Origin: G963678095 sp963678095
GTDB lineage: Bacteria; Bacillota; Negativicutes; Selenomonadales; Selenomonadaceae
Assembly (NCBI GenBank): GCA_963678095.2
Contig: CAXXXP010000001.1
Span: forward strand, 62,001-126,000
Direction: 5' to 3'
Length of the DNA stretch: 64,000 nucleotides
A program made the position numbers and the translations under genes. The notes beneath the pieces are model-generated. The model did not search any database and was not told the DNA's origin. It was given only the letters and a program-made list of their open reading frames with translations. Shown in pieces: positions 27,901 to 34,945 of the stretch (position 1 is the first letter of the stretch; the number at the start of each line of letters is the position of its first letter).

Positions 27901-28412
27901 TTTAGGAAGGGGACGCGTCCCTTGATGGCAGCCAGATGGGCAACGGCGGATAAATCCATTACCTGTTGCACACTGCTTTCTGCCAGCAGGGCGAAGCCTG
28001 TCTGGCGCACGGCCATGACATCGGAGTGATCGCCAAAAATGCTGATGGCGTTTGATCCTACCGCGCGGGAACTCACATGGAAGACCCCTGGCAAAAGTTC
28101 GCCGGCAATTTTATACATGTTGGGGATCATTAGCAATAGCCCCTGGGAAGCGGTGTATGTGGTTGTCAAGGCGCCGCCGTGTAGCGAGCCGTGGACGGCG
28201 CCGGCTGCTCCGCCTTCGGACTGCATTTCGACGACTTCCACGGTCTGACCAAAAATATTTTGGCGTCCCTGGGCGGCCCACTCATCGACGCTTTCGGCCA
28301 TGGCGGAAGACGGGGTGATCGGGAAAATGGCGGCGACATCGGTAAAAGCATAGGATATGTAGGCGGCAGCTGTATTGCCGTCCATGGTTTTCATCTTTCT
28401 CTGCTGGTTCAT
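24906..28412 (-). CDS. nifJ: Pyruvate:ferredoxin (flavodoxin) oxidoreductase, single-chain
   Basis: 1168 aa, the length of single-chain PFOR. Order: pyrimidine-binding domain with FPITPSSAMAE; the gamma-type domain; two [4Fe-4S] motifs near residues 690 and 742 (CIQCNQCSFVCP; CNGCGNCAQVCP); the TPP domain with GDGWAYDIGYGG near 960 and SNTGGQSSKATP. It converts pyruvate and CoA to acetyl-CoA, CO2 and reduced ferredoxin, or runs in reverse. The related reaction on propionyl-CoA gives 2-oxobutyrate, an isoleucine precursor. That matters here because an isoleucine-type T-box leader lies directly upstream. A good ribosome binding site (CAGGAG) precedes ATG 28412. Confidence 0.96.
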   Translation of the reverse strand: MNQQRKMKTMDGNTAAAYISYAFTDVAAIFPITPSSAMAESVDEWAAQGRQNIFGQTVEVVEMQSEGGAAGAVHGSLHGGALTTTYTASQGLLLMIPNMYKIAGELLPGVFHVSSRAVGSNAISIFGDHSDVMAVRQTGFALLAESSVQQVMDLSAVAHLAAIKGRVPFLNFFDGFRTSHEIQKIEILDYEELAGLLDLEAVNEFRRRALNPDHPVLRGTVQNSDIYFQQKEAVNRYYDALPQIVEEYMQEINRLTGRDYHLFNYHGAKDAERLIIAMGSVCEAIEETVDHLNAAGEKVGLLTVHLYRPFSIEHFFKYIPRTVKKIAVLDRTKESGALAEPLYLDVKTAFYNADWQPLIVGGRCGIGGKDIVPGHIEAVFENLNQKVPKDHFTVGIVDDVTHTSLPLGKDLDTTPSGTKACKFWGLGSDGTVGANKSAIKIIGDHTDMYAQAYFAYDSKKSGGITVSHLRFGHQPIKAPYLIHKADFIACHNQSYVDNYDVLLGLKPGGSFLLNCSWTDEEIDSQLPASMKQYLYQNKIDFYAIDAVAIAENLGLGGRINMIMQSAFFKIAAIIPAEEAITYLKEAVISSYGKKGEKVVAMNHAAIDAGLAAVRKILVPATWQTAASTANKGKEVPAFIDEVLRPVNRQEGDRLPVSAFTCVEDGTYPLGTSAYEKRGIAVHVPQWQPSACIQCNQCSFVCPHAAIRPVLVDKDELTKAPEGFAVKAAIGAADLDFRLAVSPLDCNGCGNCAQVCPAKEKALVMKPLASQVHEETLWEYALQLSPKKNPMKKASVKGSQFEQPLLEFSGACSGCGESPYLKLVTQLFGDRMMVANATGCSSVWAGSAPSIPYTKNHRGHGPAWANSLFEDNAEFGLGMFLGARQVRTKLAADIEKASLASTDSAFKAACTDWLRHFDSGENTRERADQLLYSLNKQSMADPLLAEIYRNRDFLVKPSQWIFGGDGWAYDIGYGGLDHVLASGENINVLVLDTEVYSNTGGQSSKATPTAAVAKFAASGKRTKKKDLGLMAMSYGYIYVAQIAMGADKNQTLKAIAEAEAYPGPSLIIAYAPCITHGFKSMGCSQLEAKLAVDCGYWSLYRFQPQGETSEKPAFILDSKEPTGNFRDFLLGEVRYSSLQKQFPAQAEELFAKTEADARQRLEKYKSLAR

Positions 28413-28507
28413 AAAATCAACTCCTGAAAATTATGCTGTATTTTTCGCTGCGAAGTTCATCTGCGCGCTGCCTTTCCAGTTGATTTAATGGGTGGCATTG
28501 AAATGAC

Positions 28508-28816
28508 GGCAATAAAAAAATCCGCCCCTAAGAAGGGACGGATTATATTCCGCGATACCACCCTGATTTTATAAAGCTGAAAATGCCCTATAACACTCAT
28601 CAACGTACTAACATACGCGTTCCCTGTAACGGGGATCAGCCGTCATGACTTACTTGGAGGTTCGGTCATGCTTCTCGGAGATGATTTTCTGTAAAGGGCT
28701 GCCTGCCGTCTTTCACCAAACGCCGGCTCTCTGGGAAGCTTTTCCAATACATACTCGTTCTCTTCATCGAATGTCTTTTTGTATGAATCAATATTTACAA
28801 TTGATTTGAACTTACG
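28508..28816 (-). promoter_or_regulatory. T-box leader upstream of nifJ, specifier read as AUC (Ile)
   Basis: On the minus strand the leader has a Stem I with GATGAAGAG and GAGTA, an AGAGAG...GGTGAAA distal part, and the T-box AGGGTGGTATCGCGG at 28564-28550. A terminator (28544-28514) ends in seven T. Above the GAGTA bulge, TGTA pairs with TACA, and GAAA then leads to AUC at 28685-28683, again followed by AUC. The T-box bulge UGGU fits a tRNA with discriminator A73, as in tRNA-Ile and unlike tRNA-Asn. Uncharged tRNA would stabilise the antiterminator and turn nifJ on. The T-box identity is firm; the specifier assignment is my manual fold. Confidence 0.88.
28514..28544 (-). terminator. T-box-controlled terminator
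   Basis: Stem TCCGTCCCT/AGGGGCGGA followed by seven T on the minus strand, just after the T-box sequence. Confidence 0.85.
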
Positions 28817-28822
28817 AGTACA

Positions 28823-28851
28823 ATCATACTATTGCGTAAACATACTGTCAA
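28823..28851 (-). promoter_or_regulatory. Sigma-A promoter of the T-box/nifJ transcript
   Basis: TTGACA (28851-28846), a 17-bp spacer and TATGAT (28828-28823). The rest of the gap, 28852-29129, is AT-rich with no gene seen. Confidence 0.85.
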
Positions 28852-29129
28852 TAGGCGATAGTGAAAAAATATTTATTTGGTGTTTTTGCAGTGGACATTA
28901 TAGCTAAACTGTACATAATAATTACTTGTTTCTGCTATTTGTATTGTAAAAAATAATACTATAGTAAAACAATGGGTGGACTGTTTGTATTTAGTGGAGA
29001 ATAGTGCTTAAGGGAAGACGCCGCAGCTAGCTAGGAATTGTGGCAGGTTTCTGTTAAAATAGGATAGGCTTGTTGCTTTCAATCCAGCAAAGCTGGTTTG
29101 AAAATGTAGTTTTACTGTGAGGTGTGGAT

Positions 29130-29969
29130 ATGATTCAGATAGAGAAGCTGAATAAAAAATTTGGCGACCGTACAGCGGTAAAGGATTTGTCGCTGACAGT
29201 GAAAGCTGGTGAGATTTTTGGCTTGCTTGGCCCAAATGGGGCAGGAAAGACGACCACAATCCGGATGCTGACAATGCTCACCTGTCCGACCAGTGGCAAA
29301 ATTTCTGTCAATGGGTGTGATCTCAGCTGTCAGAATCATCAGGTTCGGCAGATTATAGGCATTGTGCCGCAGCATTTTAATCTCGATGCGGATTTGACAG
29401 TGTGGGAAAATCTTGAGCTTCATGGACGCTTGCACCATATTCCGCGAGCGCAGCGGCGGGCTCGCATTGATGAGCTGCTTGCCTATGTCGAACTGGCTGA
29501 TCGTGCCGGTGAACGGGTACAGCGTCTTTCCGGAGGAATGAAGCGGCGGCTGATGATAGCCCGGGCGCTTTTGCATCAGCCCGGGGTGTTGTTTCTTGAT
29601 GAACCAACGGTAGGCCTTGATCCGCAGGTGCGCCGGCGTCTGTGGGATTTAATCCGGCGGCTGGCCGAGAGCAACCTGACGGTCGTACTGACGACGCATT
29701 ATATTGAAGAGGCCGAATTTCTCTGTCATCGAGTGGCCTTTTTAGAAAAGGGATCCTTAATTGCGATTGATACCCCGGCTGCACTGTGTCAAAAACTTGG
29801 TTCTTTTGTTGTTGAATGGTATGAAGCAGAAGCTCGGCAGACGCGTTTTTTTCATACGCGCGAAGAGGCGGCTCGCTTTGCCAGTTCGCTTATGGTGGGC
29901 ATGACGATTCGCCGTTCTAATTTAGAAGATGTTTTCGTCGAAATGACAGGACGAAAGGTGGTTGATTAG
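29130..29969 (+). CDS. ABC-2 type exporter, ATP-binding subunit (DrrA/NodI-like)
   Basis: 279 aa ABC ATPase: Walker A GPNGAGKTT, signature LSGGMKRR, Walker B VLFLDEPTVGLDP and TTHYIEEAE. The C-terminal region after about residue 215 is typical of DrrA/NodI exporters and ends LEDVFVEMTG. ATG 29130 follows GAGGTG; the GTG at 29124 lies ahead of it in the same frame. It is coupled to the membrane subunit by overlap. The family exports drugs, lipids or polysaccharide precursors. Confidence 0.9.
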   Translation: MIQIEKLNKKFGDRTAVKDLSLTVKAGEIFGLLGPNGAGKTTTIRMLTMLTCPTSGKISVNGCDLSCQNHQVRQIIGIVPQHFNLDADLTVWENLELHGRLHHIPRAQRRARIDELLAYVELADRAGERVQRLSGGMKRRLMIARALLHQPGVLFLDEPTVGLDPQVRRRLWDLIRRLAESNLTVVLTTHYIEEAEFLCHRVAFLEKGSLIAIDTPAALCQKLGSFVVEWYEAEARQTRFFHTREEAARFASSLMVGMTIRRSNLEDVFVEMTGRKVVD

Positions 29970-30717
29970 ACAGATGCTGCAAGATATTATAACTGTATTT
30001 TGGCGTGACTGGATTGTCCTGCATCGTCGCCTGAAGACATTTATCATTTCCCGTATGGTCACACCGGTGCTTTACCTGGTGGCGTTTGGCTGGGGCGTTG
30101 GGCGAAGTGTTCAGGTCAGTCAGGGGAATTACCTTGATTATATTGTGCCGGGAATTCTGGCGCTCAATTCGATGAATATAAGTTTTAATTCAGTGGCTTC
30201 GCCGCTGAATATGAGCCGGCTCTATCATAAGACGTTAGAGGAATACCTGGTGGCACCGATTCAGCCGCTGTCGTTTATCCTCGGTAAAATTCTTGCCGGC
30301 AGTGTTCGCGGACTTATTTCTTCGGTCATCATTATTATACTGGCCTATGGGTTTGGGGCCTCTTTTCAAATGAGCTTCTTGCTGTGGGGAGTCATTGCAC
30401 TAAACTGCCTAGTATTTTCCAGCCTGGGGTTTGTGGCAGCCATGCTGATCAATTCGCATGAGGATATGGCGAATTTCAGCACGTATGTGCTTTTGCCCAT
30501 GTCGTTTTTATGTGCGACTTTTTTTAGTGTGGATAAGCTCCCTCAGGCTGTTCGCTGGTTGCTGGAATTGTTGCCGCTTACCCATGCGAGTCAGGCCCTG
30601 CGGGCTGTCAGCAGTGGTTCAGCGGCAGTTCCCTATGTTTCAATTGCGGTTTTGCTGCTGTATATTGCGGTCTTTCTAATCGTTAGCCTGTGGACAATGC
30701 GCCGGGTGCGTGAATGA
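29962..30717 (+). CDS. ABC-2 type exporter, membrane subunit (NodJ-like)
   Basis: 251 aa with six hydrophobic segments of the ABC-2 membrane fold. The cytoplasmic EEYLVAPIQPLSFILGKI coupling helix follows the second segment, and the LPMSFLCATFFSVDKLPQ motif precedes the last. It overlaps the ATPase gene by 8 bases if TTG 29962 is used; ATG 29974 is the alternative, and neither has ideal spacing to AAAGGTGG. It exports an unknown substrate with the preceding ATPase. Confidence 0.87.
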   Translation: MIRQMLQDIITVFWRDWIVLHRRLKTFIISRMVTPVLYLVAFGWGVGRSVQVSQGNYLDYIVPGILALNSMNISFNSVASPLNMSRLYHKTLEEYLVAPIQPLSFILGKILAGSVRGLISSVIIIILAYGFGASFQMSFLLWGVIALNCLVFSSLGFVAAMLINSHEDMANFSTYVLLPMSFLCATFFSVDKLPQAVRWLLELLPLTHASQALRAVSSGSAAVPYVSIAVLLLYIAVFLIVSLWTMRRVRE

Positions 30718-30824
30718 CGATTTGTGTTTGACAGCGGCTTTGCTTCGTGCTACATTGGAAAACAATGGCATATATGATCCAAGGGATTATAGCTACAAGA
30801 ATGTGTTCAGAAAAGCGAGGGACC

Positions 30825-31316
30825 ATGATGAAAATATCAATTATTTATTACAGCAAAACCGGAAAAACAAAGGCAATGGCAGAGGAAACCGCTAAAGGAA
30901 TGCAGGAAGTTGCCGGGGTTGAAGTGCAACTGTTTGATCTCGAACATATCGATATGGACTTTTTTAACCAAAGTCAGGCCGTTGTGTTTGGTACGCCGAC
31001 ATATTATGCGAATGTCTGCTGGCAGATAAAAAAATGGTTTGATGAAGGGTCAAAATACAATCTCAATGGCAAGCTTGGGGCCGCCTTTGCCACAGCGAAT
31101 GTCCAGCAGGGTGGAACTGCGACGGCAATTACGACGCTACTCCAGCATATGCTGGTCAAAGGGATGATGGTTTATTCCGGCGGTGCCGCCAATGGGCAGC
31201 CGTTTATCCATTTAGGGGCATCGGGACTCAGAGATTCCTTTGAAGAGGATAAGGCTATGTTTAAGATTTTTGGCCAAAGAATCGCTCAGAAGGCTGTGGA
31301 TTTATTCGCGAAATAA
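30825..31316 (+). CDS. Flavodoxin-family protein
   Basis: 163 aa flavodoxin fold. The FMN phosphate loop is YYSKTGKTKAMA at the N-terminus, followed by GTPTYYANVCWQIKKWFDE and a FATANVQQGGTATAI loop near the isoalloxazine ring, as in WrbA-like and NADPH-dependent FMN reductase-like proteins. ATG 30825 (or 30828) follows GCGAGGGA. It may carry electrons from PFOR-type enzymes, or reduce quinones. It stands alone between the ABC exporter and tRNA-Pro. Confidence 0.85.
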   Translation: MMKISIIYYSKTGKTKAMAEETAKGMQEVAGVEVQLFDLEHIDMDFFNQSQAVVFGTPTYYANVCWQIKKWFDEGSKYNLNGKLGAAFATANVQQGGTATAITTLLQHMLVKGMMVYSGGAANGQPFIHLGASGLRDSFEEDKAMFKIFGQRIAQKAVDLFAK

Positions 31317-31323
31317 CCTACAA

Positions 31324-31373
31324 GAGAAACGATATGCCAGCAACGATCATGAAGAGCGGCATATCGTTTTCTC
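31324..31373 (+). terminator. Terminator after the flavodoxin gene
   Basis: A 15-bp stem with one bulge (31324-31338 with 31358-31373). Confidence 0.7.
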
Positions 31374-31401
31374 TATATAGGGAAAAGATGGTAAATGCTC
31401 T

Positions 31402-31429
31402 TTGATTTTTTACGGATTAATGGTATAAT
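31402..31429 (+). promoter_or_regulatory. Promoter of tRNA-Pro
   Basis: TTGATT (31402-31407), a 16-bp spacer and TATAAT (31424-31429), 20 bases before the tRNA. Confidence 0.6.
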
Positions 31430-31449
31430 ATAGGCTATAAGGTTCTTGT

Positions 31450-31526
31450 CGGGGCGTGGCTCAGCTTGGTAGAGCGCTACCTTGGGGTGGTAGAGGTCGT
31501 GGGTTCAAATCCCGTCGCTCCGACCA
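31450..31526 (+). tRNA. tRNA-Pro (anticodon GGG)
   Basis: 77-base cloverleaf with encoded CCA. Acceptor CGGGGCG pairs with CGCTCCG. The anticodon stem CTACC/GGTAG closes the loop TTGGGGT, giving anticodon GGG. The T-arm contains GGTTCAAATCC. Confidence 0.93.
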
Positions 31527-31622
31527 TTATTATAATTTAAAAAGACAGATAATTAAAAAAATAAAGACGATTCATTTCCGTTACTGTGGGGGATTTACTT
31601 TACGTGAAAGAGGGCGGCGGTT

Positions 31623-32195
31623 ATGAAAGCAATAGCAAGGAGTGCCATACTTTTTTTGTGGCTGTGCATGTTTTTGGTGATTAGTCATGCTGCGGCGGCT
31701 GTACCCAGTGCTGAAACTGGTTGCAAGGGCAATGACGTTGATTTGTTAGCACTTAAAGAAAAGTGCTTACAGGCGACGCTGTATGCGATTAATCACGAAA
31801 TAGACCGGTATGGAAACTGGGTTGATTTTGAAAAACAGCAAGGGGTGCGGCGTGAAATTACGGCTGCACTACAGGATGGCTACCATCGCCTGGAGCAGGA
31901 TCAAAAAAAATATCTGACCATGGAAGCAGCCTCGTATCCTTTGCCGGAGATGGTAAATATTACAGGCTGGATAAAATTGCCGGTCAATCAGGCGGAGTTT
32001 CTGTATATTGCCGGCGCTGATCCGGCAGGCCCATGGTATTATTTTACCCGGGTGGGCACGAATCCCGTTTTGCATGCCGGACAGGAGTATGCGTTGTGTC
32101 TGTACCCTTTATATCCAAGGGTAAGCAGGCAGCAAGCGGTGTATTCAGCAGTAAAATATGGCATGGTTTTGGCTGGAATGAAAAGAAATTACTAA
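31623..32195 (+). CDS. Exported protein of unknown function
   Basis: 190 aa with a Sec signal peptide ending near SHAAAAVPSA (residue about 26). The mature part has a helix-rich first half and a second half with Trp/Tyr-rich strands (GPWYYFTRVG). No family is recognised. The start ATG 31623 follows GGGCGGCGG. It is monocistronic between tRNA-Pro and the zinc-ribbon gene. Confidence 0.65.
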   Translation: MKAIARSAILFLWLCMFLVISHAAAAVPSAETGCKGNDVDLLALKEKCLQATLYAINHEIDRYGNWVDFEKQQGVRREITAALQDGYHRLEQDQKKYLTMEAASYPLPEMVNITGWIKLPVNQAEFLYIAGADPAGPWYYFTRVGTNPVLHAGQEYALCLYPLYPRVSRQQAVYSAVKYGMVLAGMKRNY

Positions 32196-32376
32196 TGGAA
32201 AATAAATAATCTTTGCTTTTTTAGCCATTGTATAGTAGAATGAACCTATTAGAGATAAGGTCCAACGAAATGTTCTTTGTCCTTCTCGAGCTGTATTTAT
32301 ACAGGGGAAGTCCTATTGAGTCTTCGATTGAATCAAAAATTTCTGAGTATAATACATTGAGGAGGCTATATATCAT

Positions 32377-32679
32377 ATGGCACAAGACAAAAATTTAACA
32401 TGCAAAGACTGCGGCGCAGAATTCATCTTCTCCGCATCGGAACAAGATTTCTACGAAGAAAAAGGTTTCACGAACGAACCTGGCCGTTGCCCGGATTGCC
32501 GCGCAGCTCGCAAACAGGAAAGAAACGGTGGCCGCAGTGGTGGCGGACGTCCTCAGCAGCAGCGTGAAATGTTCGACGTAACTTGCGCAGCTTGTGGTGC
32601 AGAAACTCAGGTTCCGTTCCGTCCGAGCAACGATCGTCCTGTATATTGCAGAGATTGTTTCCAGGCTAACAGACACTAA
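32377..32679 (+). CDS. Zinc-ribbon protein with two CxxC-CxxC modules
   Basis: 100 aa. The first zinc ribbon is CKDCGAEFIFSASE...CPDC, followed by a basic Arg/Gly/Gln linker and a second ribbon CAACG...CRDC. The layout matches the zinc-ribbon proteins annotated with CxxC-x17-CxxC or probable zinc-ribbon domains in Firmicutes. These are small proteins of unknown function, possibly nucleic-acid binding. Codon use is more biased (CGT/CGC for Arg, AAC for Asn, GTT/GCA) than in neighbours, which suggests strong expression. It has a promoter-distal leader of about 150 bases and a strong terminator. Confidence 0.8.
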   Translation: MAQDKNLTCKDCGAEFIFSASEQDFYEEKGFTNEPGRCPDCRAARKQERNGGRSGGGRPQQQREMFDVTCAACGAETQVPFRPSNDRPVYCRDCFQANRH

Positions 32680-32684
32680 TAAAG

Positions 32685-32717
32685 CAAAGCCCCAGCCAAA
32701 TGGCTGGGGCTTTTTTT
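32685..32717 (+). terminator. Terminator after the zinc-ribbon gene
   Basis: Stem AAAGCCCCAGCCA/TGGCTGGGGC followed by seven T. Confidence 0.9.
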
Positions 32718-32720
32718 GTG

Positions 32721-32764
32721 TAAAAGGAGGAGGGCGGCTGCCAGCAGCCGCCCTCCTCCTTTTA
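32721..32764 (-). terminator. Terminator of the acyltransferase gene, containing its stop codon
   Basis: A perfect 20-bp inverted repeat (32721-32740 with 32745-32764) and a 4-base loop. The outer bases of the right arm are the stop codon of the minus-strand gene (32762-32764). Confidence 0.75.
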
Positions 32765-33940
32765 CTGTAACTCCGCCGTTTCAGGCAGACTTTTCTTTTT
32801 TTTCTTGCCCAAAAGAAGCCCGATAACAGGACCAATGATATATTCTGCGACCAGGAAGCAGCCAATAAGCGAGAATATTGAAATCAAAGTGTATTTCAAG
32901 GCGATGTTCATATGGACTTTCTGCAAGGCGTAAGCCAGCGGCAGGAAGATAAACGAGTGAATAAAATAAATGGTGTACGAGTTTGCGGCCAGACGTCGCC
33001 ACAGGTAGGCATTGCTGTCAACGAAACGCTTAAAGAGAGCGATCAGAGCAAAGGTGCTTGTGACGGCTAGCAGGCAGTGGGTCAGTGCGTGTCCGGCTTT
33101 AAACAAAACCGGTATATCCGGTACCAGTGTAAAGCTGACGCGATAAACCAGAAAGACAACGAGCATTATGACAGCACTTATAGACCAGGGCAGCAGTCGC
33201 GGCATGTAGCCGTTGTCGGTAAACCAGCCCTGTTTCCAGGCATGGACGCCGAGGAAGAAATAGCAAAGATGCAGGATCAGTCGCACGGGCTGAACAGAAA
33301 ACAAGTACCCGATCGGCATCCAGGTGTCACACCAATAGGTAAGATTGACTGCAAAAAAGGAAAGGGCGGTCAGCAAGGTGAAGCCGAGCAGAAATCCAGC
33401 AGAAGGGGAAGCTGGCAGGGCGGCTTTGGCTAAACTCTTCGGACGGATCAGGTATACAATGGTGAGCAGAAAGAAGAACAGGGTCAGGATGCCAAGAAAC
33501 CAGTAATGACTTTGCTGGTAAAAAGGCCCCCAGAAGCTGTTGAGCCAGAAGTCGAAGTAATCAGGTGGTGGCGGGGCTCCAATATGTGTGACAAGCGGGC
33601 TGTAGGCCAGCAAGGGGGCGAAAAAGACTACGCCGATGCCCCAGGGCAGCATGATGCGAACTAGTTTGTTTTTCCAGAATTTTGCGGCCCCTTTTTTCAG
33701 CAGGATCATCGGGGCGAAATAGCCGGCTATTAAAAACATGATGGGCATGATATAGACGTCTGTTTCAAGAACGAAAAGATCGAAAAAAAAGTTTTTCTGT
33801 GTGTCGTTTACATACCACCATTGAAGATCCCAGGTAGTGAAGCCCATGGCAATATGGAATATAACCATCAGCAGGATAATGCCAGCCCGCAGGTTGTCAA
33901 AGAAATACAGGCGTTGCGTATTTTTATCGGGATGATTCAT
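32762..33940 (-). CDS. Acyltransferase-3 family membrane protein
   Basis: 392 aa with about ten hydrophobic segments. It is of the acyltransferase 3 (OafA/YrhL-like) family: FFDNLRAGIILLMVIFHIAMG at the N-terminus contains the active His; HYWFLGILTLFFF and the C-terminal NSYTIYFIHSFIFLPLAY are also typical. These enzymes O-acylate sugars, peptidoglycan or lipids on the outer face of the membrane. ATG 33940 follows GGAGGAAATT and is preferred to an upstream in-frame ATG (34006). The C-terminus has a run of five Lys. Single gene. Confidence 0.83.
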   Translation of the reverse strand: MNHPDKNTQRLYFFDNLRAGIILLMVIFHIAMGFTTWDLQWWYVNDTQKNFFFDLFVLETDVYIMPIMFLIAGYFAPMILLKKGAAKFWKNKLVRIMLPWGIGVVFFAPLLAYSPLVTHIGAPPPPDYFDFWLNSFWGPFYQQSHYWFLGILTLFFFLLTIVYLIRPKSLAKAALPASPSAGFLLGFTLLTALSFFAVNLTYWCDTWMPIGYLFSVQPVRLILHLCYFFLGVHAWKQGWFTDNGYMPRLLPWSISAVIMLVVFLVYRVSFTLVPDIPVLFKAGHALTHCLLAVTSTFALIALFKRFVDSNAYLWRRLAANSYTIYFIHSFIFLPLAYALQKVHMNIALKYTLISIFSLIGCFLVAEYIIGPVIGLLLGKKKKKSLPETAELQ

Positions 33941-34105
33941 GTAATTTCCTCCAGTTCGTATTCTTCCGTCGTGACCAGCTATATCGTACTCCAACTGCTG
34001 GGACAAGACAAGAAAAAGAAAGTTTTATTTTTTTTCAGGCCACCCGAAGGCTGCCCGGATGGGTAAGGGATTTGTACTGATTTTTTGAAAAAAGCGCAAT
34101 AAAAT

Positions 34106-34134
34106 TTGAAAAAATGGCGGATTCGCGGTATAGT
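34106..34134 (+). promoter_or_regulatory. Promoter of the sufC-like operon
   Basis: TTGAAA (34106-34111), a 17-bp spacer and TATAGT (34129-34134). Confidence 0.65.
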
Positions 34135-34207
34135 AAAGAGATAACATTTTACGGCAGCGGCGCCAGGTATAGCCGCACCAATTGAATTTTTGGGGAGAAT
34201 AAAAATC

Positions 34208-34945
34208 ATGTTAGAATTAAAAAATGTGTGTTTTGAAGTCATGCAGGATGAAAAACCAAAGCGAATTTTAAATAACATCAACTTAAAGCTTGAAGATAAT
34301 AAATTCAGTGTAATCACCGGTCCTAATGGTGGCGGAAAATCGACGCTGGCCAAAATTATTGCTGGCATCGAAAAACCGACGGAGGGCAGAATTTATTTTA
34401 ATGGTACGGATATTACGGATATGGGAATTACCGAACGGGCCCGGGCGGGCATCAGCTTTGCCTTTCAGCATCCAGTCCGCTTTAAGGGCATCACGGTCCG
34501 CGATCTGATTCAGCTGGCGGCCGGACAGGTAAATGCTGAAAGTGAGCTCTGCACCTATCTGGCGGAAGTCGGTCTGTGTGCCAAGGATTACATTAATCGC
34601 GATGTCGATGCCTCGCTTTCCGGTGGCGAACTGAAGCGAATTGAAATCGCTACGATTTTGGCCAAAAAGAATACCAGTCTGGCTGTTTTTGACGAACCGG
34701 AAGCCGGAATCGATCTGTGGAGCTTTCACAAATTGATTGGTGTCTTTGAGAAAATGCATAAGCAGCAGAACTTGTCGATTTTCATTATTTCGCATCAGGA
34801 ACGCATATTGAATATTGCCGATGAGATCATCCTCGTTTCTGGGGGCCGGATTGAAAAGCGTGGTTCAAAGGATGAAATTATGCCGGCACTGCTGGCGGCA
34901 GCTGATACCTGTAAGTATTACAAAACGGAGGATGCAGGCAAATGA
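34208..34945 (+). CDS. sufC: SufC/SmsC-like Fe-S assembly ATPase
   Basis: 245 aa ABC ATPase of the SufC type: Walker A GPNGGGKST (38-46), signature LSGGELKRIEIA, Walker B LAVFDEPEAGID and SHQERI. The DEPEAGID variant and the lack of any transmembrane partner mark the Fe-S cluster assembly branch rather than transport. It overlaps by 4 bases a single SufB-like gene. ATG 34208 follows GGGGAGAAT. With that scaffold it would form the minimal two-protein system (SufBC, also called SMS) known from archaea and anaerobic bacteria. Confidence 0.87.
   Translation: MLELKNVCFEVMQDEKPKRILNNINLKLEDNKFSVITGPNGGGKSTLAKIIAGIEKPTEGRIYFNGTDITDMGITERARAGISFAFQHPVRFKGITVRDLIQLAAGQVNAESELCTYLAEVGLCAKDYINRDVDASLSGGELKRIEIATILAKKNTSLAVFDEPEAGIDLWSFHKLIGVFEKMHKQQNLSIFIISHQERILNIADEIILVSGGRIEKRGSKDEIMPALLAAADTCKYYKTEDAGK

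Noticed and set aside
28681..28690. Reading the T-box specifier as AAU (Asn)
   Set aside because: AAU is one base off the position predicted by the TGTA/TACA helix and the GAAA spacer, and tRNA-Asn carries G73, which would not match the UGGU bulge.
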